NCBI RefSeq assembly: GCF_900155945.1
Contig: NZ_FTMN01000003.1
Coordinates: 372,001 to 436,000, forward strand
Source of the DNA: Marinobacterium stanieri
GTDB lineage: Bacteria; Pseudomonadota; Gammaproteobacteria; Pseudomonadales; Balneatricaceae
Reading direction: 5' to 3'
DNA: 64,000 nucleotides
Positions 10,082-19,326 of the stretch are shown one piece after another. The translations under genes were made by a program, and so were the position numbers. Position 1 is the first letter of the stretch. Each line of letters starts with the position of its first letter. The notes beneath the pieces were generated by a model, which was not told where the DNA came from, made no database searches, and saw only the letters and a list, made by a program, of their open reading frames with translations.

Positions 10082-11524
10082 TTAGTGCTTGGCTTCCGGG
10101 AAAGCATCCAGAGTGCATTTGGCCAAGTGCTGAGCCATGCGAATTACCTGGCAGCTGTAACCAAACTCGTTATCGTACCAGACGTACAGAACGCAACGGT
10201 TGCCATCAACAATGGTCGCCAGTGCATCTACAACACCTGCTGCACGAGAACCAACGAAGTCAGAGGAAACCGCTTCCGGTGAGTTGCTGTAGTCGATCTG
10301 CTTCTGCAAATCAGAGTACAGAGCAGCATCACGCAGATAACCGTTCAGCTCTTCCTTGTCGGTATCCTTGCCCAGGTTCAGGTTCAGAATCGCCATGGAA
10401 ACGTTCGGAGTCGGTACACGGATGGCATTACCGGTCAGCTTACCTTCCAGCTCCGGCAGCGCCTTGGCAACAGCCTTGGCAGCACCGGTTTCGGTCAGAA
10501 CCATGTTCAGCGCAGCTGCGCGACCACGACGATCACCTTTATGGTAGTTGTCGATCAGGTTCTGGTCATTGGTGTAGGAGTGAACGGTCTCAACATGACC
10601 ATTTACAACACCAAACTGGTCGTTTACGGCTTTCAGAACCGGAACAATGGCGTTTGTTGTGCAGGATGCAGCAGACAGAACGCGGTCATCGTCGTTAACG
10701 TCCTGATGGTTCACACCCATCACGATGTTCTTGACGCCTTTACCCGGCGCAGTCAGCAGCGCACGTGCAACACCCTTGGATTTCAGGTGCAGAGACAGGC
10801 CAGCTTCATCACGCCAGATACCAGTGTTGTCGATCACCAGAGCATTCTTGATGCCGTACTGAGTGTAATCAACCTGATCCGGGCCATCAGCGAAGATGAT
10901 CTGGATGTAATTACCATTGGCGATGAGTGCGTTGTTCTCTTCATCTACCTGGATGGTGCCCTTGAAGGAACCATGCACGGAGTCACGACGCAGCAGGCTG
11001 GCACGCTTCTCCAGGTCGTTCTCTGCCTTGCCCTTGCGCACAACAATGGCACGCAGACGCAGAGAGTGACCACCACCGGCACGATCCAGCATCAGGCGCG
11101 CCAGCAGGCGGCCGATACGACCGAAACCGTACAGGACGACATCAGTGCTTTCGTGAGCTTCAGCCGGCTCAGTGGAAGCACCAGCCAGCTCTTCCTGCAG
11201 GAATGCCTGCAGAGTGCGACCATCGCCTTCGTTGCGGAATTTAACCGCCAGCTTGCCGATATCGATGTGCGCATTGGTCACATCCATCGCAGCGACGGCT
11301 TCCAGCACAGGGAAGGTATCCACAACGGAGATCTCTTCACCTTCGATCTGACGCACGAAGCGGTGTGCTTTCAGGATATCGATAACGGAACGCTTGACGA
11401 TCAAGCGGCCGTATACAGAGATTTCAATGTTGCGGTCACGGTACAGACGGCCAACCAGGGGCACCATCGCTTCTGCGATTGCTTCACGGGCTTTCCAGTC
11501 TGCGAAAATCATTTCTTGGCTCAC
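10082..11524 (-). CDS. long-form glyceraldehyde-3-phosphate dehydrogenase
   Basis: This 480-residue product is a GAPDH of the long type found beside mfd in pseudomonads (gapB-like). About 128 residues of non-catalytic sequence precede the NAD-binding domain, which starts with LYGFGRIGRL (residues 131-140). The catalytic cysteine is C288 in SAASCTTNAI, and the conserved GDRRGRAAALNM and WYDNEFGYS segments follow. The second cysteine of the usual SCTTNC motif is replaced by alanine. The GTG start at 11524 is favoured by a GGAG element seven bases upstream. The gene is divergent from mfd and ends in a clear terminator. Whether it works in glycolysis or gluconeogenesis, and which cofactor it prefers, cannot be read from sequence alone. 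Confidence 0.92.
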   Translation of the reverse strand: MSQEMIFADWKAREAIAEAMVPLVGRLYRDRNIEISVYGRLIVKRSVIDILKAHRFVRQIEGEEISVVDTFPVLEAVAAMDVTNAHIDIGKLAVKFRNEGDGRTLQAFLQEELAGASTEPAEAHESTDVVLYGFGRIGRLLARLMLDRAGGGHSLRLRAIVVRKGKAENDLEKRASLLRRDSVHGSFKGTIQVDEENNALIANGNYIQIIFADGPDQVDYTQYGIKNALVIDNTGIWRDEAGLSLHLKSKGVARALLTAPGKGVKNIVMGVNHQDVNDDDRVLSAASCTTNAIVPVLKAVNDQFGVVNGHVETVHSYTNDQNLIDNYHKGDRRGRAAALNMVLTETGAAKAVAKALPELEGKLTGNAIRVPTPNVSMAILNLNLGKDTDKEELNGYLRDAALYSDLQKQIDYSNSPEAVSSDFVGSRAAGVVDALATIVDGNRCVLYVWYDNEFGYSCQVIRMAQHLAKCTLDAFPEAKH

Positions 11525-11606
11525 GAGGTAACTCCGAAATTGTCATCGCTCAATTTGGGTGCGCGCATTATCCTCTTTTCGGCCATCGGGGGCAAACCTG
11601 ACACCG

Positions 11607-11612
11607 TATACT
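11607..11612 (+). promoter_or_regulatory. possible -10 element for mfd
   Basis: TATACT lies 54 bases upstream of the mfd GTG start, in the 141 bp gap between the divergent GAPDH and mfd genes. The hexamer is a 5/6 match to the sigma-70 -10 consensus. At the -35 position the sequence is CATCGG, a poor match, so the assignment is tentative. Confidence 0.25.
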
Positions 11613-11665
11613 TTGGTCCTTAGTGTCTCCACCAGCTGCGAACACCCTCACCAGAAGGTACAATA

Positions 11666-14600
11666 GTGCCTTTACCAGCATGGAGCGAGGAGCAAGCGTT
11701 GACTGCAGCAATCAAGGTTCCGATTCCCAGAGGCCCTGGAGATATCAAGCGTATTGGCCAGATAAGGGGCAGCGCGACAGGCCTTCTCGTGCAGCAACTG
11801 AGCCGCGAGCATGACGGCATGATCCTTCTGGTCAGCCAGGATATGGAAACTGCCGAACGCCTGCTGCAGGAAGTCCGTTTCTATACCAACTCGGAACTTC
11901 CGGCTGACCTGCTCCCCGACTGGGAGACACTGCCCTATGACAGTTTTTCACCGCATCAGGACATTATCTCCGAGCGCGTTCGCACCCTTCACCAGCTGCC
12001 TGAGCAGAAGCGCGGCGTTTTAATCGTCCCGGTCAGCACCCTGTTGCATCGTATTGCACCGATCAGCTTTGTTACCGCCAACGCACTTTTCCTCGAACAG
12101 GGACAAAAACTGGACAGCCTGGCAATGCGCCAGCGTTTCATTGATGCCGGCTATACCGCCGTAGATACGGTTTACGAGCATGGCGAGTTTGCCATCCGCG
12201 GCGCCATCATCGATCTTTACCCTACAGGTAGCGACCTGCCGCTGCGCATCGATCTGTTTGATGATGAAATCGACAGCATTCGCACCTTTGATCCGGAATC
12301 ACAGCGCTCCATCGAGAAGGTAGAACGCATCCGGTTGCTGCCTGCGCGTGAATTTCCGTTCCATCAAGCGGCCATCAGCCAGTTCAAACAGCGCTGGCGT
12401 GAGCGTTTTGACGTTGATCATACCCAGTGTCCTATTTATCAGGATGTATCCAGCGGGCTGACGCCTCCCGGCATCGAGTATTACTCTCCACTGTTTTTTG
12501 ATGGCATGGCCACCCTGCTCGACTACCTGCCAGAGAGCACACTGATCTTGCATGATGCCGATCTCAAATCGGCAGCTGATCATTTCAGTACGGATGTCAG
12601 CCAACGCTATCAGGAGCGCTGCAGAGACCTGCAGCGCCCTGTACTTACGCCTGAAGAACTTTTCATCAGCACCGAAGAGCTGTTCTCAGAACTGCGCCAG
12701 CGTCCTGTGCTGCGTACTACACAGGAAGCAGAGGATGTTCGCCCGGGCCGCGATAACCTGCCCAGCGAACCGCCACCCGACCTGACATCATCAGCGCGTG
12801 AGGCCCCACTGCTGAATCTGATTGAGTTTCGTCAGCAACATAACGATCCCGTGCTGATTTGTGCAGAGTCAGAAGGCCGCCGCGAAGCGCTTATGGAGCA
12901 TGCGCAAAAAGCGGGATTGCCACTGACTGAATGCAGTAACTGGTCGGCCTTCATTGAGTCGGACATTCCCCTTGCGATCACGACCTTCCCGCTGGAGCAA
13001 GGGCTTAGCCTGCCCGGTCATTTTCACCTGATTACCGAAACACAGCTGTTTGGCCGGCAGATATTCCAGCGCCGGCGCCGGGAAAAGGAACAGCTCGATG
13101 CCGACCAGGCCATTCGCCACCTGTCCGAACTGACCATTGGCGCACCCGTCGTACACGTGGACCACGGTGTCGGTCGCTATCAAGGCATGCAAACCATCGA
13201 GCTTGATGGGCAGCACAATGAGTTTCTGGTGCTCGAATATGCCAATGAAGCCAAACTCTATGTCCCCGTTGCCTCACTCCATCTGATTGGGCGCTACTCC
13301 GGGGCCAGCGATGAGTCCGCACCGCTTCATAAGCTGGGAACCGAACAGTGGTCCAAGGCGCGCCGCAAGGCCGCTGAAAAGGTACGTGATTCTGCCGCAG
13401 AGTTGCTCGATATCTACGCCCGACGTGCAGCCCGCAAGGGCTTCAGCTTTGGATTTGAAGAACAGGAATATCAGCAATTCGCCAGCAGCTTCCCCTTTGA
13501 AGAAACTCCCGACCAGGCCAACGCAATCGAGGCGGTTGTCAGTGACATGCGAGCCGCTACCCCCATGGATCGACTAGTCTGTGGCGATGTGGGCTTTGGT
13601 AAAACTGAAGTTGCCATGCGCGCCGCCTTCATTGCCGCACAAAGCGGCAAGCAGGTCGCTGTACTCGTGCCGACTACCCTGCTGGCCCAACAGCATTTTG
13701 AGAATTTCCGTGACCGCTTTGCCGACTGGCCGGTGAATATCGAGCTTATCTCCCGCTTCAAGAGCGCAAAAGATCAGCAGCTAACCATGGCGGCCGTCGA
13801 CGAGGGCAAGGTCGATATACTGATCGGCACGCATAAGCTGCTGCAGGGTGACATCAACTTCAAAAATCTGGGACTGGTGATCATCGATGAAGAGCACCGC
13901 TTTGGCGTTCAGCAGAAAGAACGCCTGAAGAGCCTGCGCTCTGAGGTGGATATCCTTACCCTGACGGCCACGCCAATCCCTCGTACCCTGAATATGGCCA
14001 TGTCCGGCATACGTGACCTGTCCATCATCGCCACGCCACCGGCTCGACGCCTCTCGGTGAAAACCTTCGTACGCCAGAGCGAGACACCCCTGGTCAAGGA
14101 GGCGATACTGCGAGAGTTGCTGCGTGGCGGTCAGGTGTATTACCTGCACAATGAGGTCAAGAGTATCGACCGCGTGGCCGAAGAGATCAGCAACCTGGTT
14201 CCTGAGGCTCGCGTTGCAATCGGTCATGGCCAGATGCGTGAACGCGAGCTGGAACAGGTGATGAGTGATTTCTATCACAAGCGCTTCAATGTACTGGTTT
14301 GTACCACCATCATCGAAACCGGTATCGATGTTCCCAGTGCCAACACCATTATCATTGACCGTGCCGACAAGTTTGGTCTGGCGCAGCTGCATCAGCTGCG
14401 TGGCCGTGTAGGACGTTCGCACCACCAGGCCTACGCCTACCTGCTGACACCGCCGGTTAAACTGCTGACCAAAGACGCGCAGAAGCGCCTTGAAGCCATC
14501 GGCCAATCCAGCACTCTAGGTGCCGGCTTTACCCTGGCGACTCACGACCTTGAAATTCGCGGTGCCGGCGAGTTGCTTGGCGAAGAGCAAAGCGGCCAAA

Positions 14601-15148
14601 TGCAGAGCGTAGGTTTCAGCCTGTATATGGAGATGCTGGACCAGGCCATACAGTCCATCAAGGAAGGCAAAACGCCAGACCCGGACAAACCACTCAATCA
14701 CGGCACCGAAATCAATCTGCATTTGCCGGCACTGATACCGGACGACTACTTGCCAGACGTACACAATCGCCTGATCATGTACAAGCGTATCGCCAACGCC
14801 GGCAGCGAAGCCGAACTGGATGAGTTGCAGGTTGAAATGATCGACCGTTTCGGCCTGCTGCCGGAATCAACCCGCAACCTGATGCGCCTTACCCAGATCA
14901 AACTCAAGGCTGAAGCGCTTGGGATTGTAAAACTGGATGCCGGCGACAAGGGTGGCCGAATCGAGTTTGAGGCCGAGCCCTCTATTGACCCAATGGTGAT
15001 TATTAACATGATTCAGCGTCAGCCGAAGCATTTCAAACTGGACGGCGCCAACATACTCAGGTTTACTCAGCCCATGGAAAAACCTGCATCTCGCTTCACC
15101 GCCGTTGAAGCCCTGCTGGGACAATTGTCAGCCAAGGAGAATCGCTGA
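11666..15148 (+). CDS. mfd: transcription-repair coupling factor Mfd
   Basis: Mfd removes RNA polymerase stalled at DNA lesions and recruits UvrA. The 1160-residue product has the full family length. It has UvrB-like N-terminal domains, then the RNA-polymerase-interacting domain (around residues 480-560, VHVDHGVGRYQGM), then a RecG-like translocase. Walker A is GDVGFGKTE near residue 640 and the DEEH box lies near residue 740. The C-terminal TRCF domain completes it. The start is a GTG with AGAAGG seven bases upstream; no better ATG lies nearby. csiV begins 3 bp after the stop, so the two are likely co-transcribed. Confidence 0.97.
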   Translation: MPLPAWSEEQALTAAIKVPIPRGPGDIKRIGQIRGSATGLLVQQLSREHDGMILLVSQDMETAERLLQEVRFYTNSELPADLLPDWETLPYDSFSPHQDIISERVRTLHQLPEQKRGVLIVPVSTLLHRIAPISFVTANALFLEQGQKLDSLAMRQRFIDAGYTAVDTVYEHGEFAIRGAIIDLYPTGSDLPLRIDLFDDEIDSIRTFDPESQRSIEKVERIRLLPAREFPFHQAAISQFKQRWRERFDVDHTQCPIYQDVSSGLTPPGIEYYSPLFFDGMATLLDYLPESTLILHDADLKSAADHFSTDVSQRYQERCRDLQRPVLTPEELFISTEELFSELRQRPVLRTTQEAEDVRPGRDNLPSEPPPDLTSSAREAPLLNLIEFRQQHNDPVLICAESEGRREALMEHAQKAGLPLTECSNWSAFIESDIPLAITTFPLEQGLSLPGHFHLITETQLFGRQIFQRRRREKEQLDADQAIRHLSELTIGAPVVHVDHGVGRYQGMQTIELDGQHNEFLVLEYANEAKLYVPVASLHLIGRYSGASDESAPLHKLGTEQWSKARRKAAEKVRDSAAELLDIYARRAARKGFSFGFEEQEYQQFASSFPFEETPDQANAIEAVVSDMRAATPMDRLVCGDVGFGKTEVAMRAAFIAAQSGKQVAVLVPTTLLAQQHFENFRDRFADWPVNIELISRFKSAKDQQLTMAAVDEGKVDILIGTHKLLQGDINFKNLGLVIIDEEHRFGVQQKERLKSLRSEVDILTLTATPIPRTLNMAMSGIRDLSIIATPPARRLSVKTFVRQSETPLVKEAILRELLRGGQVYYLHNEVKSIDRVAEEISNLVPEARVAIGHGQMRERELEQVMSDFYHKRFNVLVCTTIIETGIDVPSANTIIIDRADKFGLAQLHQLRGRVGRSHHQAYAYLLTPPVKLLTKDAQKRLEAIGQSSTLGAGFTLATHDLEIRGAGELLGEEQSGQMQSVGFSLYMEMLDQAIQSIKEGKTPDPDKPLNHGTEINLHLPALIPDDYLPDVHNRLIMYKRIANAGSEAELDELQVEMIDRFGLLPESTRNLMRLTQIKLKAEALGIVKLDAGDKGGRIEFEAEPSIDPMVIINMIQRQPKHFKLDGANILRFTQPMEKPASRFTAVEALLGQLSAKENR

Positions 15149-15151
15149 ACC

Positions 15152-15853
15152 ATGACCAAGTTTTTTCGCCGAACCGCCCTGGCCTTGAGCCTCACTGCGG
15201 CTGCTACCAGCCTGCAGGCAGCAGACATGTACAAGGTCGAAATGGTCGTTTTTGCCAACCTGAACAGCGATGATGGCGGCGAATTCTGGCCTCGACTGGA
15301 AGCACCGGACACACTGGGCAGCATTACCCTGTCGCCCTGGAACGGCTACCCGCTCCAGTATTTCGAGCAACTGCCAACCGGCGACCTGCAACTGGGGGGT
15401 GATGCTGCAGCCTTATCTCGCAGCGGCAACTACGCCCTGCTCTATCATAAGGGCTGGTTGCAGCCGATTGGTGGCCCGTCAAGCGCACGCAAGGTTCTGA
15501 TTGATGCCAATTTCGAGGATTATGCTCTGAGTGGGAATCTGAGCATCTACAAGAAACGCTTCCTGCATGCCCAGCCGAACCTGCAGCTTACATCCAACCG
15601 TCTGGTCGACATGCCGCGCGACACCAGCACACCCGTGCAAACCGCCGAAACAGCGTCGATGGACCAGGGTGTTGACGACAGTAGTTCAGAGAATAGCGTA
15701 GAGACACCAGAAGTGGTGGGCTTTCCGGCAGAAGCAGAAACACCGGCCAATACCTGGCAACTCAGCCAGTCCCGCCGCATGCGCTCAAAGGAAACACACT
15801 ACATAGATCACCCCAAATTCGGGGTCCTGTTGCGCATTCGACCGGTGAACTAA
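15152..15853 (+). CDS. csiV: CsiV-family periplasmic protein
   Basis: The 233-residue product has a signal peptide ending in LQA-AD and then the MYKVEMVVFANL start typical of CsiV proteins. It ends with the family signature around RMRSKETHYIDHPKFGVLL. In Vibrio cholerae, CsiV is a periplasmic peptidoglycan-binding factor needed for PBP1A-dependent wall synthesis; whether that role holds here is inference. The middle (about residues 150-195) is acidic and low in conservation. The AAGGAG ribosome-binding site lies inside the end of mfd. Confidence 0.78.
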   Translation: MTKFFRRTALALSLTAAATSLQAADMYKVEMVVFANLNSDDGGEFWPRLEAPDTLGSITLSPWNGYPLQYFEQLPTGDLQLGGDAAALSRSGNYALLYHKGWLQPIGGPSSARKVLIDANFEDYALSGNLSIYKKRFLHAQPNLQLTSNRLVDMPRDTSTPVQTAETASMDQGVDDSSSENSVETPEVVGFPAEAETPANTWQLSQSRRMRSKETHYIDHPKFGVLLRIRPVN

Positions 15854-15872
15854 GGCCTGTTCCCACAGGCCT
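15853..15872. terminator. hairpin between convergent csiV and cydC
   Basis: AGGCCTGT and ACAGGCCT form a perfect 8-bp stem around a TCCC loop, right at the csiV stop codon and 20 bases from the end of cydC. There is no T-run on either side, so it is a weak intrinsic terminator candidate, though its place between convergent genes fits. Confidence 0.4.
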
Positions 15873-15892
15873 GTACCTGATCGGCAGGCTAT

Positions 15893-17620
15893 CTACAGCT
15901 CCAGCAATTCACTGAAGCGACTGCCTGTATCCGCCGCCAGCTCAGCAGGCCTGCCCTGCTCGACAATACGACCAGCATCCAGAATCACAACACGGTCAAA
16001 CTGATCGGCCATCTGCAAATGATGGCTGATCACGACCAGCGTTTGAGATGCACAGCGGCCAAGCACTGCCTGCATCACAAGACGCTCGGTGTCGATATCC
16101 AGACCCTCGGTCGGTTCATCCAGCCACAGAATGGGCGCTTCTCGCAGCAAGGCACGGGCAAGCGCCACACGCTTTCGCTGGCCGCCTGACAGTCGCCCAC
16201 CTGACTCACCCACTGAATACATCAGGGGCCGATCACCCAACTCTTGATCCAACCGGGCGATACTCAACACCTCTAACAGTGCCGCATCATCAGCCGCCGG
16301 GTTACCCAATCGCAAGTTGTCGGCCAGGGTACCGGCAAAAAGCTCAACAGGCTGCGACAGCGTGCTTATCTGGGCACGCAACTGTGACTCACTGAAATCG
16401 CGAACAGGTGTACCAGACAATTCAACCTCGCCACGGGTAACGTCATGGAAACGCGCGAGCAGGTTCAGCAAGGTACTCTTGCCACTGCCTGTATGCCCCA
16501 GAATGAGCACCGACTCTCCTGGCTCGATGGTCAAATTGAAATCACACAGCGCCAGAGGTGCAGCCTCTTGATAGCGAAAACTGACATCGGTAAATGCGAT
16601 ACGGCCCGGCGCAACCGGCTCTACCCCTGCCTGCGGGAACACAACCTCAGGTTCGGCTTCAGCCACCTCTTGTAACCGCTCGGCAGCAGCTGCAGTTCGC
16701 CCCAAATACTGATACGCCAGCGGCAGCGGCGCCACTGCTTCAAACAGTGCCAGCACACAAAATACCAGCATGGCCAGCATCGCCGGCGCAATCATCTCCT
16801 CCTGCACCATGGCCACACCGATAACCAATACCAGCAAAGTACTGGCACCCGCTATCAGCGTGTTCAGCCCCGAAGCCGCACCACTGATCAGCGCCATGCG
16901 CCGCTGAATCGAATACAGGCGCCGCTCGGCCTTCTGCGTACGCTGTACAACCCTGTCCACGCCGCCATAAATACTCAAATCTGCCAGGCCCTGAACCATA
17001 CCGGTCAGCTCGGTGCGCAGCAGGGACGTCAACTCGACCTGCCGACGCCCCAAACGGCGACCGGCGCGATTCGCAAGCCAGGGAACACCCACACCCGCCA
17101 GTACCAAACCTGCCAGAGCAACAAGCGCTACAGGGACACTGAACAGGCTGAGGAAAAACACGCCCAAAAGACCGATCAGCCCTGCGATGAAGGTAGGCGC
17201 CAGAACACGTAGATAAAGGTTATCCAGCGCATCAACATCGCTGACCAGTCGATTGAGCAGGTCAGCGGAGCGATACCGCTGCAGGTGCGCAGGCCCCAAA
17301 GCCTCAAGGCGCGTATAGAACCATACCCGCAACTGGGCCAACAACCGGAAGGTCGCCTCATGGGTGGTGATACGCTCGGCATAGCGTCCAGCTGTGCGCA
17401 GGATGGCAAAACCCCTGACACCGGCACCCGGGGTAAAATAGTTGAACGCCTGCGCAGTCACCAGGCTCACTCCGGCCAGTGCTGTCGCTGAAATAAACCA
17501 GCCAGACAGGGTCAAAAGTCCGACACTGGCAAGCAACGTTAACAGGCCCGCCAGCATGCCCAGCACAACCCAGCCCAGATGCGCTCGCATCAATCGAATA
17601 AAGGGGACCAGTGCTCGCAT
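15893..17620 (-). CDS. cydC: thiol/heme ABC exporter subunit CydC
   Basis: CydC is one half of the CydDC exporter, which moves cysteine and glutathione to the periplasm and is needed to assemble cytochrome bd oxidase. The 575-residue product has six membrane helices in the N-terminal half. The C-terminal ATPase has Walker A GHTGSGKST, signature LSGGQRKRVALARA and Walker B APILWLDEPTEGLD. Its start overlaps the cydD stop by 1 bp (TGATG), the mark of coupled translation. No cytochrome bd genes are in this window. It is the last gene of a tightly packed minus-strand run. Confidence 0.92.
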   Translation of the reverse strand: MRALVPFIRLMRAHLGWVVLGMLAGLLTLLASVGLLTLSGWFISATALAGVSLVTAQAFNYFTPGAGVRGFAILRTAGRYAERITTHEATFRLLAQLRVWFYTRLEALGPAHLQRYRSADLLNRLVSDVDALDNLYLRVLAPTFIAGLIGLLGVFFLSLFSVPVALVALAGLVLAGVGVPWLANRAGRRLGRRQVELTSLLRTELTGMVQGLADLSIYGGVDRVVQRTQKAERRLYSIQRRMALISGAASGLNTLIAGASTLLVLVIGVAMVQEEMIAPAMLAMLVFCVLALFEAVAPLPLAYQYLGRTAAAAERLQEVAEAEPEVVFPQAGVEPVAPGRIAFTDVSFRYQEAAPLALCDFNLTIEPGESVLILGHTGSGKSTLLNLLARFHDVTRGEVELSGTPVRDFSESQLRAQISTLSQPVELFAGTLADNLRLGNPAADDAALLEVLSIARLDQELGDRPLMYSVGESGGRLSGGQRKRVALARALLREAPILWLDEPTEGLDIDTERLVMQAVLGRCASQTLVVISHHLQMADQFDRVVILDAGRIVEQGRPAELAADTGSRFSELLEL

Positions 17621-19326
17621 CAGTACTCAGCCTCCACCGCGATCAACCTGCCCTCTTCCAGCCGCCAGATCTCATCAGCCCGCAACATGGAGGCGCGACG
17701 ATGGGTCAACATCAAGACCAGCCGATCCTGGCACAAACGCTCCAGCGCCTGCAGCACCAGGTGCTCACTGTCGCGATCCAGATTGGCCGTCGGCTCATCC
17801 AGCAACAGCACAGGGGCATTTTTCAAAAAGGCGCGCGCCAGCCCTATTCGCTGTATCTGACCGCCAGAAAGCCCGACACCTCGCTCACCGACCCGGGTAT
17901 CCAGACCTTCCGGCAAACGCTGCACGAATTCCAATGCATTAGCCTCTTCAAGGGCAGCATAGAGATCCTGATCCCCCGCCTCAGGTGCTGCAAACAGCAG
18001 ATTCTCCCGCAAGGTGCCGGGAAGAAGGCTGGTATGCTGGCTCACCCAGGCAACACGAGACAACCAGGCATCGGTACCTACATCACTCAACAAGCGCCCA
18101 TTGACACGTATCTCACCGGCATCAAGTGCCCTGAAACCCAACAACGCCTGCAACAACGATGATTTTCCCGAGCCACTGCGACCTATTAGCGCGACCAGCC
18201 GCCCCGATACAAGCTTCAGATTCAGGTCAGACCAGACCGGCTGCGTCTGCCCCGGATAACTGAGCTGAGCCTGACTGATTTCGATTGACTTGATGGCGCC
18301 ATCCAGGCCTTGCCCCTCGGATGGCAAGGACAGGCTGTCCTGATCAAGCAGGGTATTTAAGCGATCAGCCGCAGCCACCGCCTCTTGCTTGGCATGGTAG
18401 TGCGTACCCAGCTCCCTTAGCGGCAGGTAGAACTCAGGCGCCAGCAGCAGAATAAACAACCCCTGATACAGGGTAACCGGGGACTCCCAGTAACCGAAGT
18501 CGAGATGACCAAGGAAGCTGAAGCCAAGGTATACGGCAACAACCGCAATGGAAATGGAAGCAAAGAATTCCAGTACCGCAGAGGACAGAAACGCAAGGCG
18601 CAACACCTGCATCGTACGTACACGAAAACCTTCGGCACCACTGGCTACCACATCCGCCTGCTCGCGACTGCGATCAAATAGCTTCAGTGTCAGTATGCCC
18701 TGCACTATATCCAGGAACTGCGCACCGAGCAGTGAAAGCGCTTCAAAATTTCGACGATTGGCTTCGGCGGCCTTGATGCCCACCAGCGCCATAAACAGAG
18801 GGATGAGCGGTGCGGTAAACAGGAAAATCAGGCCAGCGGCCCAGTTAACCGGAAACACAAAGGCAAGGAATACCAGCGGTAACAGGGCAGCAAGCGACAT
18901 TTGCGGCAAGTAACGAGCAAAAAAGCCATCCAGGGCCTCAACCTGCTCCATCAACTCACTGACCAGTCGACCACTGCGTTCATCGGAAGTGTAGGCCGGC
19001 CCCAGCTGTGCCAGCTTCTGCAGTAGCTGTTGGCGCAAGGATTGACGTATCCGGGTTGAACTTTGCTGTCCAGCCCACTCCCTGATCGGTGACAGCAAGG
19101 CTCTGAGCAGCAAGGCACCCAGGAAAAGTGCCAAAGCCCCCCATTGATCCATCAGGCTGCCATCGGCAAACAGGGTGTCATGAATCACACTGGCCAGGAT
19201 ATGCGCCTGAAGGATGAGGAGCAGGCCAGACACCAGCCCCAGCGCTATGGATAAGCGAATCCAGCTGGAACCGGTGCGTGAAAGCTGCTTGAGCCAGCGC
19301 TGCTGGGCATTACCGCTACGACTCAT
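17620..19326 (-). CDS. cydD: thiol/heme ABC exporter subunit CydD
   Basis: CydD pairs with CydC in the periplasmic thiol exporter. The 568-residue product has an N-terminal six-helix transmembrane domain and a C-terminal ATPase with Walker A GRSGSGKSS, signature LSGGQIQRIGLARA and Walker B APVLLLDEPTANLD. Assignment as CydD rather than a generic exporter rests on the adjacent, overlapping cydC and on the order D then C. It overlaps the upstream mechanosensitive channel gene by 4 bp (ATGA), which places it in the same operon as nagZ. Confidence 0.91.
   Translation of the reverse strand: MSRSGNAQQRWLKQLSRTGSSWIRLSIALGLVSGLLLILQAHILASVIHDTLFADGSLMDQWGALALFLGALLLRALLSPIREWAGQQSSTRIRQSLRQQLLQKLAQLGPAYTSDERSGRLVSELMEQVEALDGFFARYLPQMSLAALLPLVFLAFVFPVNWAAGLIFLFTAPLIPLFMALVGIKAAEANRRNFEALSLLGAQFLDIVQGILTLKLFDRSREQADVVASGAEGFRVRTMQVLRLAFLSSAVLEFFASISIAVVAVYLGFSFLGHLDFGYWESPVTLYQGLFILLLAPEFYLPLRELGTHYHAKQEAVAAADRLNTLLDQDSLSLPSEGQGLDGAIKSIEISQAQLSYPGQTQPVWSDLNLKLVSGRLVALIGRSGSGKSSLLQALLGFRALDAGEIRVNGRLLSDVGTDAWLSRVAWVSQHTSLLPGTLRENLLFAAPEAGDQDLYAALEEANALEFVQRLPEGLDTRVGERGVGLSGGQIQRIGLARAFLKNAPVLLLDEPTANLDRDSEHLVLQALERLCQDRLVLMLTHRRASMLRADEIWRLEEGRLIAVEAEY

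Noticed and set aside
10541-11623. A 360-residue plus-strand open frame opposite the GAPDH gene
   Set aside because: No recognisable domain, composition is that of a reverse-complement shadow, and the GAPDH frame is clearly the coding one.
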